DNA of 64,000 nucleotides, from positions 868,001 through 932,000 of the forward strand of contig CAJNAR010000145.1 in assembly GCA_905220665.1 (NCBI GenBank). Direction: 5' to 3'. Positions 44,171 through 55,194 of the stretch are shown here, piece by piece (position 1 is the first letter of the stretch; every line of letters starts with the position of its first letter). Both the position numbers and the translations under genes were made by a program. The notes under the pieces were generated by a model, which saw only the letters and a program-made list of their open reading frames with translations, had not been told where the DNA came from and ran no database searches. Source of the stretch: Albugo candida. Taxonomy: Eukaryota > Oomycota > Peronosporomycetes > Albuginales > Albuginaceae.

Positions 44171-44349
44171 CGATTCGTACGCTAAAAGAGCAATTTCATC
44201 CTAAATACGAAACTGAATGAGCATTGAAATATGAAGATCGCATTCTGCATCGGGCCGATTAAGATTCCTTACTCAATCACTTATTTATGCTTACTTTTGC
44301 TTGGAGATATCGCGTTTTCCAGTCTGTGTCCATTAGAAACTACTAAGTT

Positions 44350-44394
44350 CGTTTTTTTGCCACCTCATTGAGTATTGAGTGGCACAAAAAGACG
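44350..44394. other. Long imperfect hairpin between genes
   Basis: The arms CGTTTTTTTGCCACCTCA and TGAGTGGCACAAAAAGACG pair along most of their length with one mismatch and two single-base bulges, around a loop of about 8 nt. It lies between two minus-strand genes (stop at 44507, next start at 44170). It could act in 3' end formation or be a structured RNA; no function is evident. Confidence 0.5.
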
Positions 44395-44506
44395 ATTGCT
44401 TTTTATTGTCTTTAATTGTTGGTCATAATTCTAACGCTGCTGTATAGTGACGTCTATTTAGATCACGTATACTGATATAATGGATACCTCATGTGTTCGC
44501 TTGTGG

Positions 44507-44991
44507 TTATAATTCATCATGTGTGTCGCTCTTGAACCATCGAGTCCACGGCTGGAAGAAACCGAGCAACGCAAAACCAGCCAAGAATATGAAGGACAGT
44601 CTACAAGCAATGTCATTCTTTTGCACACAAGCGAATAGGTATCGCTACTTACATTGCTTTCAATTGATTATACTTTGCCACGTCTTGATGGAAACGATCG
44701 AGAGCTGCTTCAATCTCAACGATCCGCTTTTCAATAAGCTCTTTTCGTTCGGACGTCAATCTCCCCTCTTTTATTTCATTTTCTTTCAACTTGTTATCTT
44801 TCCATAGTAGAGTCCGATAATTACGAAGTTCAGTACGCGCCAATGTGACCGCTCGAGCACTTTTCGAAGACTTGAGTACGAAAAGTTGAGAAACAATACG
44901 TTCGTAATACTAGTTCTACCTTATTGGAAGTGTATTTCTTAAACTCGTTGTCAAACTTCTCCACAGTCCGATCCCACGTCGCATCGTCCAT
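44507..44991 (-). CDS. Small coiled-coil membrane protein with C-terminal HDEL
   Basis: Three exons: 44920-44991, 44653-44870, 44507-44600, 127 residues, introns 49 and 52 nt. The N-terminal 95 residues are a charged helix (RTELRNYRTLLWKDN, IVEIEAALDRFHQD). A single hydrophobic segment ILSFIFLAGFALLGFF follows, then a short tail SDTHDEL at the stop codon. The layout is that of a tail-anchored ER protein whose lumenal tail ends in the HDEL retrieval signal. It resembles CCDC167-type small coiled-coil proteins in layout only. Function unknown. Confidence 0.7.
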
Positions 44992-45466
44992 GTTTGCACA
45001 ATTTTCGCCAATGAAACGTCTGTGAACATGCCTTAACTATTAACCAAAGGCGAGTTGCATACACCCACAACATCAGTCACTAAGAGTGCGATATAGTGAT
45101 ATAGAGATAAAGGGACAACATCGTCTCAAAATGTCGCACGAGTCATATTCAATTCACGACTTTAGCCTCCCGATAAAGTGACGGAGCACCGTGATTTTTT
45201 CCCCGTGAGTAATAAACAATCAAATCGGCAACTGCACATCAATGATGCTCCCTCGACATTTTCTCTCCCAATCGCGTTTGAAACACCGTAAAAGTATCAA
45301 AATATGTACGTTTCATGCAAGCACTTTACTCAAAAACACGCATCCACTGCTTAACATTCATCAGTATACTATACAGACACTACATCTCGGACTCTACTTT
45401 TATTCGAGTCTGGGATACTATCGTACTCTCACACTACTTGACAAACAAGTGTATAACCTTACTGGG

Positions 45467-48400
45467 ATGGAGTCTCCTACGCGACGTGAAACACCGCTAT
45501 TAGAATCGTATTCCTATCAGAGTACATCCACACCCATCACAAATATCAATCGGACATGCAGTGGGATAACAGTTGATTCCGAACATAATGCAACGTTTTT
45601 GTCCGATTACTCTAACGACATTGGCCAATCCCGGCTGTGTATTAAGGAGATTGAAACCCCAGATACTCTACCTGGATACCCAGGATTGGGCGCCGATGAC
45701 CTCAAGGGTACTCCACATAGCACCACAAGCGTGGACAGCGGCCACCACTATCATTTCTCCTCACAAAATATCGATGATTCAAAGCATCCTTTCACAATAA
45801 GTACGGGAATGCGACCAACAAGCTCAAATGCGCCGGGTTTTGCTGCTAGCTCTATCATCCGACTCATCAATAAGGATATGACACAGCAGTTTCATGGAAG
45901 AGCGCCCGCAAATTCATCATCAGGAGCCAAAATTGACTGGTTCGGAAACCGAAAAGCACAAGTCCTTGGTCTTTGCACGACATTTGCATTTCTTGCAATC
46001 GCGATTGCCTTGTCTTCATATCGCTGGATAGGTCTTATTGTTGGATCCATAAATACTATCTGCTGTGGCTCTGCTGTGGTAGCAACGTATTTTCGCAAGA
46101 AACAGTGGCATCAACATCCGAATCCGATCGTACGAAATCGTGCCATTTTAGGCATATTTTTAGCCATTTGCTTGCTACTCAACGTTTGGCTTGATTATTC
46201 CGTTGGAAGTGCACACAATGAACATTGCCAACGCTTGGCTGGGATGACTGAGTTTTTCTTCTTTACGTCCGAGGCTTGGGGTCTTGTGATGGCTTGCGAC
46301 TTGTACTTTTCCGTAAGACTCGATTGTCCGTCAACTTGACTGAATGCTGATGTTTATGATTTGTAGCTGAATTCTCCATTCACAAGTTACAAACGAATGA
46401 TGCGGTTCTATCATCTTTGGGTGTGGCTTGGAGGTACACATACTTGGTATACAGTTGCTTGGATATCGCACTCAATGATTTTGTAGGTGTTTTGGTCGGA
46501 GGTATGACATGGAGTATTAGAGGAGCCGGTGGATTTTTTACGGTAGATGGACAGTCTTTGAAATACGGAAGCTCGTTGTCTACAGTCGTTGGGTTCTGCA
46601 TGGCATCGTCTCGAATATGCTGTCCAGAAGGTCATTTCTGTGGTGGAGATCATCATGCGACTTGTGGGGACGGCGCCACATTTTTGACGACTCAAAAATG
46701 GTAATTCCTTTCATTATGCATCCTATAGATGACCTTAATTTTCTTCCTTCAGGCCGTGGGTTCTCATCTACTCATTTGTAATTGTCGTGTTGATTGCATC
46801 TGTCTGGTACGATATTTGGTCACTCTTGTATCAGATCGAGCTCATTCGTTGCATTTTCAGGGTACTGATATTAGCATGGCATCGACTCTACTTGCATGGT
46901 GTCCCCAAAACATATAATATTCGTCTTCGTGTTCTGAGTTACATCTCTTTGTAAGCTATTCATTCCCTTTCGAATGAATTATACAACAGACTAATGTTGC
47001 CTGTAGCTTCACTGGAGCATGCGTCTTTTATTGGCTCCTCTTATTACTAGTATATATGTCGGCATACTTTACGGCGACAAGGTCCACCCAAACACCCAAC
47101 TTGGTTCAACTCGCTCAAGTGTTTCGGCAAATCATGGCGTTTTTAATAGCTTCTAAAGGATATTTGGATTATGTTATCTGGTTCGCGATAAATAATACAA
47201 AAACGACGCACTCTCCCTATCGGACACATGACAGCTCCAACGCGGATTGTGGCCTCTCAAATGGACGGAATCGTTTTGCTGAGACGGCTGAAGTAGAAGT
47301 GGATCTGAGTCCACAAGTGAATATGGCGCTCCGTTCAGAAATTCTGTACTATACGACTTCAGGAATCAAAGCTTCAATTCAAAGCTGCAAGGATGAAGAA
47401 ATTCAGATTCCAATTTTTGGAGAAAACGAAAAGGTTTAGCAAGTTCACTTGTGGGTTGTAGTGTTGATTAACCATCAATTCTGAGCAGAAATTGGTCAAA
47501 TTCTGGTCGTTTTGTCCCCTTTCGTTTCGAAATATTCGCAAAAGTTTCGGAATCACGGATCACGATTACTTGCGAATGTTTGGGGCAACAACGAAGGAAC
47601 AATTCAGTGAAGGTCGAAGTGGCGCTTTTATGTTTTTTACGGGTGATGAACAATTGATCGTGAAAACAATGTCGCATGAGGAATGCAGTTTTCTTCGAAA
47701 AATTGCCCCTCAGTATGAGCACTACGTCACACAAAACAGCGACACATTGATGACGCGCTTTTATGGCTGTCACGCGGTTTCACTATACGGAAATGTATAT
47801 TATTTTGTGGTTATGGGCAACATATTTGCCGAGGCACAGGTATGATAGGTTACTATTTGCACCATACGATTTACTGATGACTTGTACAGGTCATCCATCA
47901 TCGTTACGATATCAAAGGCTCGTGGGTGGATCGAAACGCAAAGGTGCCCAAGACCGGCGACAAGACAACTTGTCGATACTGTAATGCTTCCTATACGTTT
48001 GGATTTAAAAAGAATCAAGAGTGTGGAGACGGGGTACACTTCCACGAGCCTAATATTGTGTTGAAAGACAATGATCTGATGACAAAGGTTTGGATCAGAT
48101 TTCGTACCTAGATTGATAGAGATGACTGACGGTGTATCTAGATCCGTATTAACCTGACGCAAGCGAATCGAATATATGACCAAATCATTCAAGACAGTGA
48201 TTTTTTATGTGAGCAAGGAATAATGGATTACAGCGTGCTGATGGGTGTACAGAGTTGTGAATATTATGTGGATTCTAATCAAGAGAATAATCCCAAATTA
48301 TCCGTGAAGCAAGGCTCCATTCACTCACACGAGGCTACTAGTGTTACAGGACCGTCCTTATATCATTTTGGGATCATTGACATTTTACAGCAATGGTACA

Positions 48401-48721
48401 GTAGCTATTTGGACATTCATCGAATCTTGCCACTAACATTTCTATTTCAAAATGTATAGGACTTTACAAAAGCAATTTGAAAGATTTTGCAAATGTCAAA
48501 TCAAACGAAAAGATCCCGACGGAGTTTCGGCTATGCCCCCAAAATCGTACAAATTTCGATTCCAGCAGCGGATGTCGCGAATTTTTGCATTAGAACGTCT
48601 TCAAGTAGCTCCAACCTTCCATAGACACCATCCAGCGTTAGTAGAAATCATTGATCAAAGCGAATTTTCAGCCACGCGTTTAGGCGCGACAATGGGCATG
48701 TCTTGCGGCATTGCCGAGTAG
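45467..48721 (+). CDS. GPCR-phosphatidylinositol phosphate kinase fusion (GPCR-PIPK)
   Basis: Nine exons join to 938 residues: 45467-46312, 46367-46433, 46487-46700, 46753-46950, 47007-47433, 47489-47839, 47890-48087, 48142-48395, 48460-48721. After a polar N-terminus there are about seven hydrophobic segments (TFAFLAIAIALSSYRW, NRAILGIFLAICLLLNVWL, SFVIVVLIASVWYDI, CVFYWLLLLLVYMSAYF and others). The C-terminal half is a PIP kinase: FGITDHDYLRMFGA, KTMSHEECSFL, HHRYDIKGSWVDRN, GIMDYSVLMGV, YHFGIIDILQQW. This fusion is known in oomycetes and Dictyostelium. An upstream in-frame ATG at 45242 exists, but the added sequence looks non-coding. Confidence 0.93.
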
Positions 48722-48868
48722 AAATTTAGTGTAAATACTAGTCCATAAAATGTAGCTCTTTTATCCAATCATGGTACATAGAATGCTCTGAGCACATTTC
48801 CAATTAAAGAGATGGCTTTGATTGCATTCATCCTTTTAGTCCAATCATAAAGACTAGTTCCGGGAGGC

Positions 48869-49766
48869 ATGAAGGTTGAATGCAAATTTTACGACGACAA
48901 ATTTCGTGCGTTAACGTTACTCATGATAGGCGACTTCTCCAAAAGTGAAAGCGATATGCGTATTGGATAGTGAAGGAACGCGTGTTTGTGCGAAATATTA
49001 TGATAAGTCTTATAAAACACTTAGAGATCAGTTGACTCTGGAGAAAAAGCTGCATAATAAGACCAAGAATTCAAATGCTCGGGCAGAAGGTATGCATCAC
49101 GACTAGAGGTAGAACAAACTCAGCATTATATCTAGCGGACATTATCCTCGTTGAGAATATCCTGAGTGTCTATCGGAGTGGATCAGACGTTACAATCCAC
49201 GCCATCGGAGCATCCTCAGAGGTGATCAATCGGAAAAAGTATGGAAAGTATACTAAATGCTTTAGTGCTTTAGAATGAGATTTTACTGCTACAAGTATTG
49301 GACGCGACTTACAACGCTATTAACACACTACTCAAGTATGTAATCATATCCTGCATGGGATTATGATCTGATGGAAGTGTAGACCTCGCATGGATCGCCA
49401 CATGATGCTTGAAAATATCGAGCTTGTGTTATTGACCCTGGATGAGGTTGTGGACGGAGGGTACGTCATTGCTCATCTACACCAATTAGAAAGCCGTTGA
49501 GCATGTGATGTAGTGTGATTCTCGAGTTGGATGCTTCTCTTATCGCTAAGCGAGTTCTCATGCGGGTACATTTCTTCACTTTGAAAAGTCAATCTATAGC
49601 TAAGTTGACCAATTTCAGGGATCCGAACAAGACGTACCAACATCAGAACTCACGATCTCACAGGTGCTGACACGTATACGCCGATGTGATTGTATTCACT
49701 TCATCATTATTATAGGCGCTGGCAACTGCTCGAGAGCAATTCACTCGCTCATTCCGAGGAAATTAG
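48869..49766 (+). CDS. COPZ: Coatomer subunit zeta
   Basis: Eight exons joining to 179 residues: 48869-48874, 48930-49089, 49136-49221, 49274-49335, 49383-49460, 49514-49565, 49619-49663, 49716-49766, with introns of 46-55 nt. The protein reads VKAICVLDSEGTRVCAKYYD, LHNKTKNSNARAE, ENILSVYRSGSDV, NEILLLQVLDATYNAI, ENIELVLLTLDEVVDGGVIL and ends in SQALATAREQFTRSF, matching COPI zeta throughout. Zeta pairs with gamma-COP in the F-subcomplex of COPI coats. The first exon encodes only Met-Lys, so the start is the weakest point. Confidence 0.92.
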
Positions 49767-49843
49767 TGTGACTTAACAAATCAAAAACTTTCCACTAAAT
49801 ACATTTGCTCTTGTTAAGTAATTAAATATCACGGTCGACAAAA

Positions 49844-50715
49844 ATGCGACAATTATTCCGCTTACGTTTTAGTGCGCTTCCACGCCGCGCGCTCTTTCGC
49901 TCTTACTCGTACCCTCCTCATGAGATTGTCGGTCTTCCAGGTTCAGATTTTACTTGTGATATGTGAGGGCGTCTTAATCTTTCATCGTAGCACTTTCACC
50001 GACTATGGATCATGGAAATCTCGCGAAATGGAGGCTGAAAGAAGGCGATCGAATCAATTCCGGGGACGTAATTTGCGAAGTGGAGACGGATAAAGCCGTA
50101 CGTTTGCATGCGCATAGAAATGAGTGACTATACAGCTGTTAGGTTGTGGATTTCGAGGCACAAGACGATATGTTTTTAGCCAGGATTCTGGTACCAGAAG
50201 GCACGGAACAGATCTCAGTTGGTCAGCCAATTATGGTCACCTGCGAAGAAGAGGAAGACGTCGCAAAATTTGCTGATTTCAAGCTACAGGACGAGGAAAA
50301 GTCTCCTTCGAAGGAAGTCGGCGGCCCACAGATGGACTCATCGTCGAATAATACTCAACATGTACATTCGTCTAGTCCTCCGAAAATTGCTGAAAGCGCT
50401 CAGCCTCCCCCGACTCAAACTACGGCGAGTTCCCATTTGGAACCGCAGAAAGTTGAGACAGCTTCTCCGCGTACGGTGTCTAAAGAGACAAAGCAGCCAT
50501 CGAACGAAGGAGCTTCGCAGTCGCCATCTCCGAGGTTGATCGAAAGCTGGGGATTGGGGGTGAAGGATAGCCCTCTGGCATTCAGGTTCGTGAATCACCA
50601 CTTTTGACTTACAGCTTTGTAATCTTCTTTTAGTTTGGCTCAGAAGCAGCAAGAGTATCTTGAAAAGTATGGATTCACAGGAAGTTTTCCCATCACCTTC
50701 AAACAACATTCCTAG
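49844..50715 (+). CDS. Free-standing lipoyl-domain protein (PDH E2/E3BP-like N-terminus)
   Basis: Four exons: 49844-49940, 49991-50097, 50143-50585, 50634-50715, 242 residues. The N-terminus ([20 protein letters not shown]) is Arg-rich without acids, as in a mitochondrial presequence. A lipoyl domain follows: [14 protein letters not shown], then [14 protein letters not shown] with the Lys to be lipoylated. The remainder is Pro/Ser-rich and ends in [14 protein letters not shown]. The catalytic acetyltransferase domain of E2 is absent. It may be a truncated E2/E3BP or an accessory lipoyl carrier. Confidence 0.85.
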
Positions 50716-50792
50716 TGTGTTGTGGACTCCCTTGAGAGACTGGTTGAAGACGATATAAATCATATATTGAGCCCGTTAGAATCCCATTCACT

Positions 50793-51746
50793 TCAATGTG
50801 TTGCGACTGGAAGGACATGTGCCGCTGATCGCACTTTTTCCAAATGATTTAGCACTCCAAGTGCATCGACCGTCAAAAAATCGAATATGCGAGAATGTTT
50901 GCTATCAAGCGCCTAAGCTCAAAAAGCTTAGTCTTTTCCGACTTGGAAGACGCACGAGAAGTAAACGTACTTGATATTCTTTCAGATCTACGAGCTCATT
51001 GTTGTCCACGTCAGCTTCCAGAAATGTTCGCTCCACAATTTTCGATATCTGTTGATCTGATAAACTCATCCCCGCTTCTGCATCGAACCGTCATTCCGTG
51101 ACCATATCCAAGAGCGGCCATATTACGTACCTCTGCATTCTGTTAGGCACGATCGCAACAAGTCTGTCGTCATTTTTTTCGTGATGTAGCCGGATGCGTC
51201 CAAATCCAGCAAATGAAAAGAAAGTATCAACTTTTGCTCGCGAGTGGCTTTTCGGCTGAGAAGCGCGAGTCCACGTGTGAGCGAGTCAAAAGTAATCTAT
51301 ACAGAAAATTTTGGTCATTACCATACAATCACTGAATTCATATAACGTACATAGCCTTGACCAGAGACGTCAAAGATCGCATACAGTCGGTTGACGTACA
51401 AACTGTTAGGATTGGCGGCTAGGAACCTATAGAATTCGTCTTCAGAAATAATGATCGTTTCTTGCTCATTTTGTCCCAGTAAACTCGTTAAATGATTTCG
51501 AATCGCGTTGATTTCCTGGTTCGATAAGATACTGCCCACATCCAATTGATTCAAGCAGTCTTCTAATAGAACGCTCGCCGAAACGTCACGCGCTTTGGTG
51601 GGCGATTTCGTGACGTTCATTGGTTCAATTGCGTGTGGTTGCTTGGGACTGTCTACCTCGTCTCGCATGGAAGATGACGTTTGCTTCGATACCTTTTTCG
51701 TTTCATCATGTCCGCTTTTTCGACCTTTTGAATGTTTGTTTCCCAT
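50793..51746 (-). CDS. N-myristoylatable EF-hand calcium-binding protein
   Basis: Four exons: 51351-51746, 51131-51296, 50971-51077, 50793-50912, 262 residues, introns 53-58 nt. It starts MGNKHSKG, a good N-myristoylation signal. After a polar linker of about 65 residues come EF-hand loops: FDVSGQGYITFD (split by intron 1), LDLDASGYITKKM and EADVDNNELVDLKEY, the last with Glu in place of the usual Gly. The layout recalls calcineurin-B-like or CIB-type calcium switches with an added N-terminal linker. The stop is 77 bp from the convergent lipoyl gene stop. Confidence 0.85.
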
Positions 51747-52143
51747 CGTAATCTGTAGAATCAGATTCTGGACACGAACTTGGACTGTAGCTATTAGAAG
51801 CCGCTCTCATACTTTATACGGTACGCTATAATGGGACATGAGCACATGTCGCCAAGCACGGTGAACAAAATCTGCTCTCGCGTGAGACATTTATGCGAAC
51901 TTTAGAAAACGTCACGTAGTTTACTTCTATGAATCAATTACGTGACCAGTTTTTGAAAGTACATACAATCGCGAATCATCAACTAGCGACAACACACTAG
52001 CGATTCGAAATTATTTATTCTGAGACACGGATCGCAGACAGCCGCATTTACACCTGACATACACATCATTTTCGGATATGTATATGTTCAGCAATCTATA
52101 CTACCGGTAGACAGAGATGAGTTTATTGATTTGTATCAAAGCT
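51747..52143. other. Intergenic region, nothing recognised
   Basis: 397 bp between the EF-hand gene start and the ZZ-finger gene stop, both minus strand. It should contain the EF-hand gene promoter. No ORF, RNA gene or repeat was seen. Confidence 0.5.
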
Positions 52144-53700
52144 TTACATCGCGACGCCTTGAGACGGTCGACCAGACGAATCTGTTTCGGCGCATATTTG
52201 GGTTGAGAGATCGCTATTTTCTTCATGAGCGCATGCGCTTTCGCAACTTGAATTAGAATCTTCATACGTAAGAGTCAATGAGTTAGTATCAGAAGGGGAA
52301 TGAGCTGCTGATGGCGAAGGTGGAGTAGAGGATGAAACGGCTGTCGATGAGGGCGACATTGAGACTTTTGAATCCTTTAGTCTTGGTGAGGTGATCGTGT
52401 GTTGCGAGACTTTTGGAGAGCTTGATGGCGATCGTGGCGAACCAATTGAGCAGGGTGAACTAGGTTCTTCAAAAGCTCCACAGTCATCGTCATCTGTCGC
52501 TCCAAATGGAGATTTTTTGTACTTATCTGTTGATATCCATATTCGTAGTGTTTGTAACTTTTTTTCAGCACTTGTGGCGCTTTTGTCATCAGCATTCTAA
52601 TAATACACTGATCAGAGCAATTCAGGATCAATTTTTTGATATGCTCTTACAGGATTGAACCACTCCATACAAATTTCCATGTCATTGCGCTCAGCAAGTA
52701 CTGGAGTCAGTTCCCCGACCAATATAGATCGAGCTTCAGAATCCAAATGCGGTATCTCAATTCCGCGAACCGAAAGCTGCTTCAACGGAGCTCCTAATAC
52801 CACTTGTGCAATCCAAGTTGACTAGCAAATAACAGTGATATAAACGCTTTCTAACAAATACATGATTCGATAACGAACCATGAAATTGAATTTGTCAACT
52901 TGCCCCTTGCTGACTTTCTTCATCAGCACTTGGAAAACCGTTTCAGGAACGCGATTACGGCATGTTTCCATAATACTTCGCAGCGCGAAATCTTCGCGAA
53001 CAGATCGAATCAGCTCGCTGTCTTCATAACCGTGAACACCCTAATGTAATCAGTTAGACAGAGAATCACCAAACCATGTTTTGATTTACCATCTCATAAC
53101 AGGTCTCACACAAGCTGTAATTTTCGCATTTGGAGCATGTAAACATATTACCCACAATGGGATCCATTCCACAACCCTCACAGAATGAGTCGTTGTGAAT
53201 ATGATTCGGTGTACTTTTGATTCGTGCCATCTATGCATAAAGGTTAGTATGCTCGTCAGAATTGGTACCAAAATTGCAACCTTTTGCCCCAAAAAACGGC
53301 TTGCGGCCGTCAGTGTGGAAACTGTTCCATTGAAAATACTATGTTTACTATAGGGCTCTGGGAGTGGTTCCATTAATGATGTGGTACTATCACGCTCCAT
53401 AGATAAAGGTTCCGACACAAGCCTGGAAGAGATATTTGGCTACAGTACATGATCAGGAATTCATTTACCTTACCAGACTCGTTTCGCATTCTTCCGAATC
53501 GTTCGCTCTCCATGAATCACTCGCGTGCGTTCTCCTCCATCAAACACGTGTTGTTGAGGGCCGAAAAAAAGGTGCTGATCACTTTGCTTCTTCTCTTCCG
53601 TTAGCTGTTTATTGAGATTGTTGGTACTTATGATTGAAGGACGCGAATCGATGTCACTTGTACGTCGACCCATGACATTCACAAGCGAGAATCGAGACAT
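52144..53700 (-). CDS. ZZ-type zinc finger protein
   Basis: Six exons: 53474-53700, 53281-53422, 53090-53230, 52879-53040, 52651-52821, 52144-52596, 431 residues, introns 49-57 nt. The third exon encodes a ZZ finger: FCEGCGMDPIVGN, FTCSKCENYSLCETC, followed by GVHGYED in the next exon. A helical region follows (IMETCRNRVPETVFQVLMKK) and then a Ser/Pro-rich acidic tail ending PSQGVAM. ZZ domains bind short peptide motifs and occur in ubiquitin and autophagy adaptors. The rest of the protein is not recognised. Confidence 0.8.
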
Positions 53701-53920
53701 TAGATATGATCAAGTTAAAAACTATTTTATAGGGATTCAAATTTTTTTCTTTTATAAAACAGAGCAATTTGGGCAAGCATTCGGATCGGTAGGGTTCGCA
53801 AGGGAGTCATTATCGTCTGATTGGTGTAAAGCAGGTAGAAAATGATTTGATAGGGTAGGGTGAGATGTGCAGTAATGAAAAATAATGTACAAAAAAAAGC
53901 CGGACAAAGAACTAGGAACG

Positions 53921-55175
53921 TTAAGCGATGGCATTGGCTGCCACCAAATTTGCGTACAAGCTTGCGTGCTGGCTTTTCCCTACGACATACGTCAAAACCG
54001 CTTCTTTGTAATGGTTGCTTTGTCGAGTGAGGTTGTAGATCACGTCGTCTAGAAAGATTGCCTTTCCCAAGGAAACACCTATACAAGAAATGGTGAAAAA
54101 GAGAATTCATGCAAGTAATTCGCAAAACCATTGGAAATGTTGAGGTGTGTAAAATGCACGTGGAGGTGATAATACGTCGGCTGATAGTGGAAATAGATGC
54201 GCAAGCTGCTTGCTTCAACTTGGAACTGCTTGCGTATAACTTCCAAACATGTGTCCCTGCGAGTACGAAATGCTGTAATGCTTTGAATATTGCAAGTGAG
54301 CACACAAACCGTATGTTGCAGAGTAGAGGTAAATGTTCTGCTGTCAAGTCACGGATGGAGCGTAAAGATCGATTTCGAACGATTGCAAGGCAATTCAACG
54401 CTTCTTTCTATACAAAGAACACCAATGATGCTGCAGATACATGATAGAATGATACAGTTCTCTACTTTGTTTAGTTGGCACCATCTTGAATTCGGAAGAA
54501 AAATAAATCCTGCTTTTTTGTCTGCATCTTCATACAAAATGCGCTCGACCTCTGACTTACTACAGATACGCTATCAGTTATGAACTAGTGCATGCGCACT
54601 ACTTACTGCTCGAGAATGTTGCTTATCCAGTCGAGTTTTGAGGCAGGAATACTCGCAATGAAAGGCTCTGTGATCGTATTGTAAATAGTTGGGGTTTCTC
54701 GGACAATGCAAAACTTTTGCTCCGTATACTTTTGTATATGCTCTTTCGTGGCCGGGTAAATAACAGTTACCTGGGCATGAGTGATCAGTCTTGTCCACAG
54801 TTTTGGTGAGAAGCATACCTTGAACGGTTCGAGCTTTTGAGAAATGCTCGCTCTGTAGGAAGTGTAAACATCGTTTTGTAGATTTTGACATAGTGTGAGA
54901 TTTTGTAGCCAATGGTTTCGATCAGCTCGGTGAAATGGAAGCTTTTCTATCACAAGAACCGCTGATTTTTGATCGTCCTCAAATGTTCCTAAAATGGCAA
55001 AATCGGCCTCGGTGACCCGCAGGGTTTCACGAGGTCTGAATGAACGCAAATCAGTGAGTATAGATCGTTTCTTTCGCAATCGATATCGGATGAAAAGAAG
55101 CCCAGTCACCGCTGTTGCGGTCATCCCAATGGCTTTCGTCCATTTGATCATAGGCGCTATACGATGTATAGACAT
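53921..55175 (-). CDS. DCPS: Scavenger mRNA decapping enzyme DcpS
   Basis: Five exons: 54607-55175, 54466-54559, 54310-54407, 54129-54256, 53921-54078, 348 residues, introns 47-58 nt. Matches to DcpS: VTVIYPATKEHIQKY, KFCIVRETPTIYN, NRSLRSIRDLTAEHLPLL and the histidine triad YHLHVHFTH, which hydrolyses cap dinucleotides after 3' decay. The N-terminus in this reading has a hydrophobic stretch (AIGMTATAVTGLLFI) followed by basic residues, unusual for DcpS; a later Met is possible. The start lies 19 bp from the divergent MscS gene start. Confidence 0.9.
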
Positions 55176-55194
55176 GTATACCTCACAAGGTTCG

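Noticed and set aside
45242..45466. Extended N-terminus of the GPCR-PIPK from the ATG at 45242
   Set aside because: The added residues look like translated leader; the ATG at 45467 begins protein-like polar sequence.
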